This document shows, piece after piece, positions 1 to 11,266 of a stretch of 64,000 nucleotides of DNA. The stretch covers positions 1,462,501-1,526,500 of the forward strand of contig JAJHTX010000007.1 in NCBI GenBank assembly GCA_032164295.1. Reading direction: 5' to 3'. Positions within the stretch are counted from its first letter, which is position 1; each line of letters opens with the position of its first letter. Both the position numbers and the translations under genes were made by a program. The DNA comes from Inonotus obliquus. Its lineage: Eukaryota; Basidiomycota; Agaricomycetes; Hymenochaetales; Hymenochaetaceae. The notes beneath the pieces were generated by a model that was given only the letters and a program-made list of their open reading frames with translations, had not been told where the DNA came from and did no database searches.

Positions 1-45
1 TTGCTCTCACCTCCCAGGTCAATTGCCCACCATAGCTATCACAAT

Positions 46-3029
46 ATGGTCAATTTCAGCTCCTCTGGGGCCTTCCCTTACCCAAGGCTCCCAGTCTCGC
101 TTCTCGTCTATCTTGTTCTCGCCTTAGTCCTTGCTGTCCCAGCAGACGCGGAGCACTTGTCCCAAAAGCACTCCCATGCTCGCAAGAGTCTTGAGCATCC
201 AGGTTCATATGCAAAACGAGCACCTGCTCCTCAACTAGATTCCGCCAGACCAGTAAGCGGGTCTCTGCTTAGCATCGGTGCTAATGGTGTTGGTATTATT
301 GTTGGTGAGTTATTTCCCTCATCCCCAATTTTCACCCCTATCGTACGCGTTCGACACCCAACACTCGTCTGCCCTGCCGCCTACCATCCGTATCAATGAT
401 GAGGCATCATCTCTGCAGTCGCGTCGTTGGAATGAAAACTGACTGATCTGATCGACTTTCTTAGGCGGTGACGACGGTCTTATAGAGGTCACACTCCCAC
501 CGGATAGGACAAGCGCGCCTGTAGAATCTGAGACGACTTCGACTTCTGATGAGGCGCCAACTACCGACACAGCAACCGCCACTGAGGCGCCAGCTACTTC
601 TGACGCGACGACATCCACGTCTGAGTCGACGTCTTCTCCGACAACAACCGCACCAGCGATCTCTGAGTCGACATCTGTTCCGACAACAACCGCGTCAACG
701 TCTCCCCCCACGACGCCATCCACGTCGGAATCATCCACGTCGGAGTCGTCTTCTGATCTAACAACCATCGTATCATCGTCTCCCGCTGAGTCTTCGGCGG
801 CATCATCATCCGATCTCACGACCACAGTGACAACAGAAACGGCATCCAATGGTCCAACAACGTCGTGCGTGGTTGGTCTATCACTTCTGGGTATTGGTGT
901 GGATGCAGCATGCGTTCCCATTTCGACTTCGGTCTCGACCAGTAGTATTCTGTCACAGTCCTCAGTGCCTGCTACGACAATCGAGGCAACAACCAATGCA
1001 CCTCCCGCTCCTACCACCTCAAGCGCGGGTAGTGACTCCAGCGTTGGTTTGTCTACCATTACTTCTGAGTCGAGTCCTATCCCGGCGACTAGTGAACCAT
1101 GTGACGGCCTTGTATCGGTCAATGTGCGGGGCATTTCGGTTTGTGTCCCAAGTTTGCCCGCGACTACCGAGCGACCCGAGCCATCGAGCGGTCCTGTTAA
1201 CAGCCCCGATCCATCAGATTCGAATCCCCAGCCGAGTCCGGAACCCAGTCCACCCTCTGAATCGGGCTCTTCCTCGGATGAACCCCCGACAACGTGCACT
1301 GGACTTTTGTGCGGAATTCTGCCAGACCCGACATCACTGTCTTCCGGGCAGGAGGAGCCAACAGACACGAGCAGTGCAAGCGGGCCTCCGGAGACATCCG
1401 TCCCAGGTACCACTGCCTCAGAATCGGAAGGGACAACATGCAGTGGATTGCTTTGCGGAATTCTACCGACTCCAACTTCGAGCGAAGACACCACGGTACC
1501 TTCAGGATCGGCTACTTCGGAGGAGATCCCACCAGCAACGACGGATTCTGAGTCGTGTTCTGGTCTACCTTGTTCCATTACCAGTCTCCCTCCGCCGTCT
1601 ACTACTACCACCCCTCCACCAGGAGAGAATAGTACTGACATCGTCTCCCCTCCGATAACTACACCACCACCTGATACTACCAGTGAACTCCCGCCCATTG
1701 ATAATAGCACTACTACCAGTGAACTTCCACCCGTCGATAATAGCACCACTACCATTACAACGGATGATTTCAATACCACTACAATTTCGCCTCCCATCAC
1801 AACCACGACCACTACGCCCGGGGAAAACTCTACGGTCACGACTGGCAATTCCACTTCTACCGATACGTCTATAGCGTTCCCGACTGGCAACACGACCACC
1901 TCAGATCTGGTGACATTAACTTCCTCATACACCATATCAACATCCGTGGCGTCAGAGTTTTCCTTCCTGACGCAAACCACTTTACTCTTCTCGGAAACTA
2001 CTTCGACAGCCTCACCTTCGTTGGCAACCCTGACTAACCCTGATGAGGCGACGACCAGTGCAACCCTTGAGAGTGCTGTGACGGGAGCAACAGTTTCGTC
2101 GGTCCCACTGCCTTCAGGTCTTCCGGCTAGAATTTACCCAGCAGAAGGAGGTGTCTCAACGAATACCGATTTGGAGGGTTACGCTCCCGTCAGCATCTTG
2201 TTTGACAGTTCATTGAGCTGGCCCTTCGTTGCAACCAATACGGATAGTGCCGCTCAGATCTTCGCGTATTTCCCTGTTTGTCTGCAAGTTGCCCTCGGAA
2301 TTACCTGTGAGAGGATTCAGACCACCAATGATTAATGTTTGGACTGACTTTTCCTTAGCGGACCAGGTTAGAACCTTCGCGCTTCAAGCCTATAAGACGT
2401 CGCAATACAGATCTCCTTCAGACGTCACCGAGTTGCGGACACTTTACATCACCTACATTCCCGCGAATAACGTCACTGCGCTTGAACAGGCGATTAAAGC
2501 GAAGCAATCAGACTTGTACACTAGGACGACTGGGATATCGAATCAGTTGGCCCGGCGAATCGATGTCACGTATAGTGTTACTTCTGCCCCTGATCCCATA
2601 TCAAATGACCCCAACCAATCGAGTGGTACAAATTCGTCTGCTACCTCGACTAATACTCGTCGCGATGCTATTATCGGAATTTGCTCGGCGTTGGGTGGCA
2701 TTGCCGTTTGTATTTTGGGCTTCCTTCTTTACCGCAACTTCAAGCGTCGACAAGAAGTGGCTCACCATCGTCTGGTGGAACCTCAGACATCCATCGGTCC
2801 TACTCCGGGCCAGGAGTTTGACCGTGACTCTATCGGAGGGCAGCGTCGACGATCATTCTACTATGCAGAGGATTCTTTGCGAGGCTTTTCACAGCCTGGA
2901 CCGAGGGAGGAGATGTACGCCCATCAATTAAGTTCTGGTGCAGCTGGCGGAGGCATGCGTGAACGCCGGACGATAGCTCCTGGAACGATTTCTGCCCCGA
3001 TTTTACGAGACAATACATTGAATTGGTGA
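46..3029 (+). CDS. Mucin-like single-pass membrane protein (possible Msb2-like surface sensor)
   Basis: Three exons join in frame through introns at about 305-464 and 2307-2358, giving about 923 residues. An N-terminal hydrophobic stretch (LLVYLVLALVLAVPADA) is a signal peptide. It is followed by some 600 residues rich in Ser, Thr and Pro, as expected for an O-glycosylated mucin. Cys-bearing modules recur inside it (TTCTGLLCGILPDPTS, TTCSGLLCGILPTPTS, and a looser third copy). Before the membrane lies a folded, Ser/Thr-poor domain of about 130 residues spanning the second intron, resembling SEA-like juxtamembrane domains of fungal mucins. One helix (IIGICSALGGIAVCILGFLLY, about 803-825) precedes a 98-residue cytosolic tail starting with basic residues. 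The layout is that of Msb2/Hkr1-type osmo- and surface sensors, but sequence identity to Msb2 was not tested. The ATG at 46 is the only one placed before the signal peptide. Confidence 0.8.
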
Positions 3030-3781
3030 TTTATGTACGAGGTGCTTCGTGTGCGAATCCGGGCAACGTGTGGAGCAACGAGACGCTTTTTTCTTCATTA
3101 TTTTGTGGTCGTCGTCAATGCGTCGTCTCGGAGTCGCATACTATTATTCTTAACTATTTTTTTCTTTGTTTCTGACTTGTGACGAATCTCGCTTTTTTCG
3201 AGTGTGATCGTTACTGGCAGTGACTAGAGTCAGTTTTTCCCCGGGCCTTCCAAGCTGGTGCTTGATTCTGCGATTTACCTCTAGCCAGGTGTTGGTAAAG
3301 TGACGATCAGTTACTTTTTACCGGGCATCCTAGGGTTGTGCTTTGTTGCTTTTATACAGTTTTTCGAGCTGTTTTGGTCTTTCGAGGTTTTGGCACTTTT
3401 GTTGTTTACGACGCACTTGCTTAATTTCTAAACGGACTTTGGTATTTTCGATGGCGTTTTGTCTTCGCTTCATAGCCTATATACCCGATAGCTGCTGTCG
3501 TACATTCTAAAGCCCCTGTCTGCATGATGTAACCAGCAGGTTGAGATCCGGAGTGCCTACTACATTGCCTGAACTCACCTCTGCACCGACCAGACGTGCA
3601 AAGATAAGGTCAGAATTTGTTTTCATGCGAAAAATGAACGCGATATCGACATTACACATGCTACACTCCTAGCTAATGATCTGGCAAATAGACGTATCGA
3701 TGCCATTTGATTGATGCGCACAAGGCGAGGCGGTACTCGGAAGAAATTGTACATTGATTTGAAGTAAAAGTAGATTGCAGG
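3030..3781. other. Convergent intergenic region
   Basis: Two genes converge here, so it should hold both 3' ends. It is T-rich at the start. Two degenerate copies of a segment of about 40 bases, each with a CAGTT...TTTxCCGGGC core and a later TGTGCTT or TGGTGCTT, lie near 3225-3265 and 3305-3345. I see no gene. Confidence 0.5.
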
Positions 3782-5648
3782 CTAACCCATAGAGTGTCTT
3801 CTACCTTGATAACGTTCACCAACTTGCATCTCGGTTACTAGGCTTCGAATACTCCCGCTTTCATGCCACATCTCTGGACCACTCCGTGTGCTACATCCGC
3901 ATGTGCATATACTCCCTTCCATCGGGCTTACAGCTACGTCCCGCATCGACTGCTGTTGAATTGTTAGAGGTAACATCCCAAATGCCTCTGGCGTCGTGAC
4001 CTGGCCATCCTGTTTATCCATTTCACCATTTACACACAATTTGCTGGACGGCACTCCGCTCGGAGAAGAATAGACGTATCGAAGTTCCCTATTGCAATTG
4101 ATAGATCCATGGACTGGATTCCCATGTCCTCCACCAACACGTATGATAATGATCGACGGTACTCTGCTTTCAGACAAAGAGCATGCTCGTCTCATCACCT
4201 TATCTCCCTCTTCCCGAAGATGGAGGAAAAAGTGAGAGGTGAGAATGACCTGTTTGAATATTAGCATTAGAAGAACAAGACGTCCAGGTTCCTTACATCG
4301 ATTCTATACATAATTGGTTCGAGTTATTAACCAGATTCAGAATAGACCTAGCTGAACATAGAAAGCTTACACATGGTTCGATGCCCAATTGATACTGTTC
4401 CATTGCGGATAAAACTTTTGACGTGTTAGCTTCGATCATGAGTATCGAAAAGAAGCACTCACGACTAGCATCAGCAAGTTCATCGTCTTCGCAGCCATCA
4501 CGGCTCTAAAACAGCACACAATCGGATGAGATTATCGTCGAGTTGTTAGACGTGTGATTAACGCACGCGAAATACAAAGTCGCTACAAAGATTCGAATTA
4601 TTAGGTCGAGGACCGCCAACGCGCCGAAAAGTGACATACCATCAACAAAGATCAGTGAATGCATAGTGTGACGTATGCCCGCCCTTTGATCTCGCCAATG
4701 GGCCTTGGCAGTCTTCTTGAAGGTGCACATGAATACAATGACGTTAAAAACGATGTTTGTGAGCCAGAGGTTTAGAAGGCCTGTTTGGTAGTTAGCTTCC
4801 AATACCGCGTTTGCAACATTGGTGTCTAGACGAACGGAAGGTACTATGGAAAAGAATGAGTACATGATACCCCACTCGCCCAGGAATGTCCAGAAACTTA
4901 CTTATAGCCCGGGAAGTATAGGATACACCCCGGATTCGACATCAAATTGATAGGACCGATACCCTTGAGATCCTTTGCCGCAAACTACGCAAGAGGGCAT
5001 GTCAAATAGATGTAAGTAATACTAAAACAATAGTACGAACCACGGATATCACAAGTTGTATGAAGTATACGACAATCAATAAGCCCAAGACGGTATAAGA
5101 CAGCTGACTTTTCGTCTCTTTGTATAGAGCACGGGTACGGAGAATCAGTAAAGCACCAATAATTGCCTCACTGAAGACGATCACTATAGGAGGAAGCACT
5201 TGGAAAACGCCAGTACAGAACTGAAGAGAGTAGTATCAGATCAGTCAGCAACAGAATATTGGAAGTACGCAAACCTCCTTCGTAATGTTGGGATAATTCA
5301 GACCTGAAACTTGGTTATTGTAGGGACAGACACACAACTAGATATTTCTCACCGAATAGAACAATTGCATACATCATGGGAGACAGGTACCGGTTCTGTG
5401 ACGATTGAAAAAATAAACGTCAATACGTAATGGAGATTTCTAGGTCACGGACTGACGTACAATGTAAAATAATAACGAAGCAAATGTGAACTTAGCCTTC
5501 CAGACGCGCTCTATTTCGACGTCCAGCGTCAAAATAATATCAAGGATCAATACAATCGAAGCAGCTGTGAGGTAATATCTTCCTTCTATGCTACATAGCT
5601 TGTCAGTAAGAAAGAGAGCACTCAGATGCCATGAAACATATCTGACAT
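3782..5648 (-). CDS. DUF6533-type multi-pass membrane protein
   Basis: The N-terminal part carries the basidiomycete DUF6533 pattern: YYLTAASIVLILDIILTLD, then EIERVWKAKFT and an NRYL motif after an intron. Further hydrophobic segments follow, spaced like a seven-helix protein (VFQVLPPIVIVFSEAIIGALLIL; LSYTVLGLLIVVYFIQLVIS; LLNLWLTNIVFNVIVFM; and others). The tail is hydrophilic and about 150 residues long. Function in this family is unknown; a receptor-like role is often supposed. At least eight short exons are needed. The first can be as short as 11 nt from the ATG at 5648; a longer in-frame start is the ATG at 5768. One junction near 4860-4920 is unsound: the clear GTAAGT donor (first base 4906) does not keep the frame of the next exon, and only a weaker GTATCC donor upstream does. 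The copy may therefore be damaged or use an unusual site. Confidence 0.72.
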
Positions 5649-6426
5649 AGCTCTTATGACCCATTCAAATTGACCCTTATTGCTGGAGACACATCGGGCA
5701 AGATCATCTGTACCGGTCGAGCGATCTTCGAGAGCGTGGAACACCGTCTGGATGCAACTTTGGCGCATTGTGGCTCCCAACTTAAGTCAGAGGGACAGAG
5801 GACAAGAGCAGGGATGCGAAATGTAAATGAGAAGTCTGGGATACCAACCGCTTTATTGGAACAAAGAGCACCGGTACAACGTGATGTTTCCTCTGGGGAT
5901 CACGGTGGCGAACAACGGTCGCGGAGTCGCATGATATCAACTCCGGTGAATCAGGCGCTGAATCATGGCTAGTGGGATACTCTGTGAACGGATCGGGAGG
6001 ATTCTAGAAAACCACCAGCTTGATCAGCTTGCTACTTTCGTCTCTTTCATGATAGCTGGGAGAAACGACGCACGGTTCGATTGTCATCTACTTCAAGGTT
6101 GTGTTTATGAGCTTTACACAGCAGTGCCGAGTAATCTGATGACAAGTTAAATCATAAACGTACCAGCCACTGATGGCGAACAAAGCAACCTATCTTCGCC
6201 GTCGTCGTAGATCAACATTGAAACTAGACAATATCAAGGAGCTTCGGGACGGGCGACATACATCCGAAAGGTTCGCAACCACGCATGTGATATACGAGTT
6301 CAGTCGCTCGCAAATAGTATTATGAGTAATTTTAACTCTACAGAGTCACTAAAATCATCTCATCTATTACTAAAATAGCATCAGCACTACGAACGTGAGT
6401 TAATTGGGACTACGAACAACTACAAT
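5649..6426. other. Intergenic region upstream of the DUF6533 gene
   Basis: This holds the presumed promoter of the minus-strand DUF6533 gene and the 3' side of the ETFB gene. An in-frame extension of the DUF6533 reading frame reaches an ATG at 5768. Plus-strand open frames at 5670-5972 and 5965-6150 resemble no family and have no supporting features. No other gene is seen. Confidence 0.45.
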
Positions 6427-7563
6427 TTAAGCCCGAAGAACACCTGCTTCCTTCAATTTTGAGACAAGTTCGTCGACGTTGGCAACCTTTGTAAATGCGT
6501 TAGGCGTTAGTCATCTTACTTTTCTGCCGACTCACCTTCGTTCCACCAACTCGTCTCGGAGGTTCGCTGATCCGGATGGTCTCTAATCGAGGCGAAAGGT
6601 CGACTCCCAAGTCAGAAGCTGATAGCTTGTCAATCGGTTTCTTCTTAGCCTTCATAATGTTCGGAAGAGAGGCGTATCTAGGTTCTGCAACAGTGTCAGA
6701 GACTTCTACTCGGGATAAGTAAGATGGTAAATACCATTTAGCCTGAACAAGAGGGAAAGTGTATCAGAGAGAAATAACAGTCTGTGCGCCTTTCCGACGC
6801 ACCTTAAATCCGTAGTAACTACGAGTGGGAGGGGGATTTTGACTTCCTGGAGTCCGCCATCTATCTCCCTAACGACATTTGCCTGCTTCTTGTCTGGATC
6901 CACAGTGAGTCTGCTGGCGAACGTAGCCTGTGGCCAATCGAGCAGTCCAGCCAGTATCTGACCCGTTTGTCCAGCATCATCGTCAATTGCTTGCTTTCCC
7001 ATAATGACTATATCTACTCCCCCTGCATCCTTCTGCTTTTCGATAACCGCACGAATAGCTTTCGCGACGCCAAGTGGCTCTGGAGGAGGTGCGGATTCAG
7101 GAACCTCAACGTGAATAGCCGCATCGGCACCAATAGCAAGCGCAGTGCGCAAGGTATCGACGGATTTCGGAGGACCGATCGTAAGGACCTTGATCGACTT
7201 TACTTTGTCCTTTAGCCGTTCTCGAAGACGGACAGCTTCCTCCACGGCTGTAATCACAAGCAGGTGAGAGGGCCGTTTCAAACCTGTAACGAGGCAACAC
7301 ACACACCAATCTCATCAAATGGATTCTAAAGAGGAGCGCCCTTAATGAGAATCTTCAAGACAGCACAACAACAAACACACCATAGAATGTTTAACATTGG
7401 TGTCAACGCCCATCTGCTGTGGGTTTACACGGATCTTGACAGTGTAATCAATGCATCTATGAGATCAATCTTTGCATAGGTATATTTCCCGCGTCAGATC
7501 TCTTAATACATACCTTTTCACAGGAACGAGTATGTTCAACAAACGAACGGGAGACGGCCTCAT
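6427..7563 (-). CDS. ETFB: Electron transfer flavoprotein subunit beta
   Basis: This mitochondrial matrix protein pairs with ETF alpha, binds AMP, and passes electrons from acyl-CoA and other dehydrogenases to ETF:ubiquinone oxidoreductase. The protein starts [17 protein letters not shown]. Family landmarks follow: [99 protein letters not shown], and the C-terminal [18 protein letters not shown]. Length (about 260 residues) and order match the full family. The gene is cut by many introns. One exon, at 6735-6742, is only 8 nt (GCTAAATG) and encodes the middle of the conserved LRLNEP motif. Another, AATCCATTTGATGAGATTG, is 19 nt. It lies 180 bases downstream of the MPP beta gene on the same strand. 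Confidence 0.96.
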
Positions 7564-7742
7564 TATGAGTTGAGGTCAACAAGCTGTGAGTGTTGGAGGG
7601 TCACTCGGTTATTGATTGAGGGACGAGAAAATCATGTGATCGACGTCCTTACTTATTCATACAATTCAGAGGAAAATAGAATTTTATTTTCTATGGGGGC
7701 AACATTAAAAGCATCTCTATACTACCAAGCTACAACGTAAAC

Positions 7743-9307
7743 TCAGTAAAGCAAAGACGACATATCGGCCCTGACGCGGTTGTAGTCGAGCAGACCCTCG
7801 ATCCGTCCCACCGCGGCAATTGCAATCTGCACCCACGTCAGCAAAATCACTCGTGAATATCAGAAATAATTACGTACATCTTTGTCCCACAAGTACTTTT
7901 GCGCAACGCGTTGCACATCAGCCGGTGTCACAGCATCGACTGCAAATTCAATTTGCTTTGGCGACATCCTGCGACCCGTCGTGACGAGCTGTCTTCCGAT
8001 GTCTTCCGCGATAGCCGTTGTTCCATCCAGAGTCAAAAGTAAGCTAGCCTTGAGTTGGCTCTTCGCTCGCTCCACTTCATTGTCCAATGGTCCCACCGAC
8101 ATACGTGTCCACTCCTTCAACGTGAAGTGAGTGAGGTCGTCAATGTTCATAAAGTTCTCCGAGACAAGATAGATTCCCCAGAGCCCTGTATCCGAATAAG
8201 ACGTGGAGAACGACATGTAGCTGTTCGCGAGATTGTTTGAAGAGATTATGTGTGATAGGCGAGAGGAGAGCAAAGGTGATGACCCTAGGGCTCGATCCCA
8301 ATTACCGAAAATCGATTGCATGACCAGCATTGGGAAGTAGTCAGGGGAACTCCACCCTACACCCTCGACGGCAATGGCTATGTGTGCCGTGGACATTGTG
8401 TCATCGCGAACGCGCACTTCCGAGCCGACAAAGTCACTCTTTCCGTGCGCCTGCTTACCCAAAGGAATTGGATTAGACGATATGGGAAGGCTGGCAAAAT
8501 GCTTCTCAGCAAGTTTAACCAGTTCTCCATGGTCAACACCACCGGCCCCAACGAGAACCATACGGTCCGAGGTATAATTCGTTTTGATGTAAGACGCAAG
8601 ATCATCTCTTTTAATGGAAAGAATGTTCTTCTTTGGACCAAGAATGGTGCGCCCAAGAGGTTGCCCTACCAAGAGTTCAGCCTCGGGCCTTCGGATGAAA
8701 ACTAAAGAAGTAACCTTGGTATGCTACCGCATGCAGATGGTCAAAGACAACTTCCTCCAACTGCTTATCAACTTCTTGCTGTTCTCGAAGAATAACATCC
8801 CGTTCTCGCTCAACAGCAGCGCTCTCAAGCTTGGAATTCTGGAGGATGTCGCTGATGATGTCAACAGCTTGCCCTACGTCCTTACGGAAGCTCTTCGCGT
8901 AGTAAACGGTTTGCTCCCGCGAAGTGTAAGCATTAAGATGAGCACCGATGTTTTCTACCTCAAGCTCAAGGGCATGCTGACTGCGACGGTTTGTACCCTT
9001 GAAAGCCATGTGCTCGAGGAAGTGAGCCGTGCCGTTGTTTGCGTCGGTTTCTGCACGGGAACCAGCGTCTATCCACACGCCGACAGTCGCTGTCTCCGCA
9101 TGAGGGTGAGATTCAGTCGCGACAGTCAAACCATTAGAGAGAGTGGTAATTTGGGTTGTAGGAGTGGGATTAACGACCGAAGCATAAGACCGAATGGACC
9201 TCTGAACATCCACGTCAGCTCACGAATAGAGAAAAGACGCGACATTAAGGACATACGGGACTATGCGCCGCATAGCGAAATGCGCGACGGATGTTTGATG
9301 CCAGCAT
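7743..9307 (-). CDS. MAS1: Mitochondrial processing peptidase subunit beta
   Basis: This is the catalytic M16-family subunit of the matrix peptidase that removes presequences from imported proteins. The inverted zinc motif HxxEH is present as [11 protein letters not shown], with downstream glutamates in [18 protein letters not shown]. The substrate-binding second half follows ([50 protein letters not shown]). The first exon supplies a basic presequence ([17 protein letters not shown]) and joins in frame across an intron at 9202-9256 to RSIRSYAS. Another intron is needed inside AYQGQPLG, and a last one before [22 protein letters not shown]. Length is about 475 residues, complete for MPP beta. 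The conserved HxxEH separates it from MPP alpha, and core protein 1 of complex III is the less likely alternative. Confidence 0.95.
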
Positions 9308-9514
9308 GAGCGCTGCACGGGCTGGACTTTGTACGACGACCCGGTGAACGTTGAACAGTGGAAAGAGATTCTCTTCTACATCGGACGGACAGAAAACACG
9401 TTCAACTATATTTGTATATTATTTCTCACACACATTCCGGGCATGTCCGTATCCAATCAATAAGTTCGCATTAAATCCCCGCCAATAATATGTACATGTA
9501 CAATACAACAAGCA

Positions 9515-10853
9515 TTACCTTCTTTCTATCAACGAAAGACTAGGTAGCGAGCGTACAAATCCGCCAATACACCGCTCGTGACTCCACGCCTCTGCCAGTA
9601 TAAAGCGTTCAACTCTAGGATGCCCCCAGAAAGGCAGTACCATTGATTTCACCACCTTTCGGCTAAAAGCAACTGACTCCCCAATAGCGTCGAGTTCTAA
9701 TGTAGAAAGGCAAGGAACAACGAGCTTTGAGACGAGCTTATTGAGTTCGCTTGATGGACAGCAATTTGAATCCGCTCGAATGATCAGCCTTTCCAGGCGG
9801 CCCAGCTCCACTATACCCAGCGTATGGAGATACCATACGTCAGAGTCTTCAGTTTTACGGCGTTCCGGAAACCTGACCTTCAAGGTTCTCAGATTCCTTG
9901 AGGACACTGACAGCATCGCGAGAACTTCCTGGACCGCCGCGTGTCCTGTGCTGAAGCCGTGGTGCGAGTAGTTTAGCGAGACGAGATTCTCGAATAACGA
10001 GGGAGACCAACGGAGCCGGATACCGTGCAACGTAGCGTGACGAAGTTTAGGTGCATAGTCTCCGAACAAGTGAAATTCCTTGTTATCATCGTTGGCCGGA
10101 TACACTAGCACGAGTGATTGCAGCTCTGGTACGGCGCAGGTAAATCGCGGACTGTCCGCGCATAAGCCCGAGAGAGTCCAGTTCCAGAGGAAAGGAATGT
10201 ACGTGTCAAATCTGATTGCAAACAAGTGCCATTGTCTTATGGCAGGAAGGACGCATGCGACCCGAGAATGGATGTCAACCAACGCGGAGACTTTATTCTT
10301 CACGAGCGACGGGCGGGTGATTTCGATGCGTAGAGGTTGTCCTCTAGCACGCTGGATACGCTTTGCGCATAGATATTGTCTGCCATCGGGGCGAATAACG
10401 TGCCAGAGCCTCGGACTTCTCAAAGCCAAGAATCTCCAGTGCGAGCATACTTGTGATACGAGGACCGGAAACTCGCAGGAAGCTTCCGCACCAAGGTGGA
10501 ATATACGGAGGAGTATCTCGGGGGGGAACAGTGCTCCAGGAACTTGCGAGCGAACAGAGGCGTTACTTCTCCTGCCAAGGAGCTTGTTTGCGTTCGGAGA
10601 TCGATTCGTGAAGCGAGAGCGGTGTCGGTTTCTATGCTTGCCGCTGGAGCGGGAGCGTTTCACGGTTAGGGTTGAACATGGCAGCGTCCAGCTACTAATG
10701 GTGAGTATTCTCGGTCTGAACGAATAAAATGCACAATATCACTCACTTTCCGATTTCGTTCGCAGGGATACTCAACTTGGACTGCAGCAGCTGCCTCGAA
10801 TGCTGATCAAGTCTGAGGCTTTGTCTGTCTCGACGCTTGAGAACGGATGGCAT
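9515..10853 (-). CDS. F-box protein
   Basis: Two exons (10853-10747 and 10694-9515) join in frame, giving 428 residues from the ATG at 10853. The start MPSVLKRRDRQ leads into a region with LLQSKLSIPANEI, a short helix often found ahead of basidiomycete F-boxes. A very basic, Arg/Ser-rich stretch follows, then the F-box: FPPEILLRIFHLG, a short loop, and VSQVCSHWRFLALRSPRLWHVI. F-boxes dock on Skp1 in SCF ubiquitin ligases. The C-terminal half has irregular Leu-rich segments as in LRR-like substrate domains. Unlike the two F-box genes at 55.9 and 58.4 kb, its F-box is not interrupted by an acidic insert. The substrate is unknown. The GTG at 10663 is not a start; the reading frame continues from exon 1. 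Confidence 0.8.
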
Positions 10854-11266
10854 ATGAGGGGTGTGAAGGAGAATAGGAGTTCATAACTATGGCAGACACG
10901 CTTATATACTGCCGAAATGTGGAAGCAGTGGTATAGCAAGGAGAGCTTTTCGGAGACGCCGAGGCCGCGGACAGGACAGCATTACTGCAGAAGTGAGGCG
11001 ACAAATAAGATACAGAGGAGCAAGTGATGACCCGTTAAGCGATATTCACAATAGGAGTAGCACTCGTAATAGGAGGAAGAAGAGAACATCGCCTGAGATA
11101 CCTGAGTCTGCCACATTGAGTGCAGCTACTGAATTGAGAGCAGCGGGTCTCGAGGCACAATGTTTACGTAAGGCCGACGCTTGGAAGTGTGACGTGACGC
11201 GCGTAGACACGGTCACCGTGACTCTACCTTGAACAGACGCGCTCTACTCTAGCTGAGTAGCTCATC
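10854..11266. promoter_or_regulatory. Divergent promoter region, F-box gene (-) and PRP24 (+)
   Basis: These 413 bases separate two genes that start in opposite directions, so both promoters must lie here. Open frames within it (for example 10993-11232) show no family resemblance. I see no clear TATA box. Confidence 0.5.

Noticed and set aside
319..1980. Open frame of 553 codons on the minus strand, opposite the mucin
   Set aside because: It is the antisense of a Ser/Thr-rich repeat. Codons such as TCN and ACN read in reverse give few stops. The Val/Gly/Ser/Asp-rich product has no domain, and the plus-strand gene explains the region.
3219..3345. Degenerate direct repeat in the convergent spacer
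   Set aside because: The two copies match only loosely and show no features of a mobile element.
8614..9309. Plus-strand open frame of 231 codons
   Set aside because: It is antisense to the conserved MPP beta N-terminal half, including the zinc motif.
10080..10727. Plus-strand open frame of 215 codons
   Set aside because: It lies opposite the F-box gene at 9515-10853, which has a recognised domain and a frame-restoring intron.
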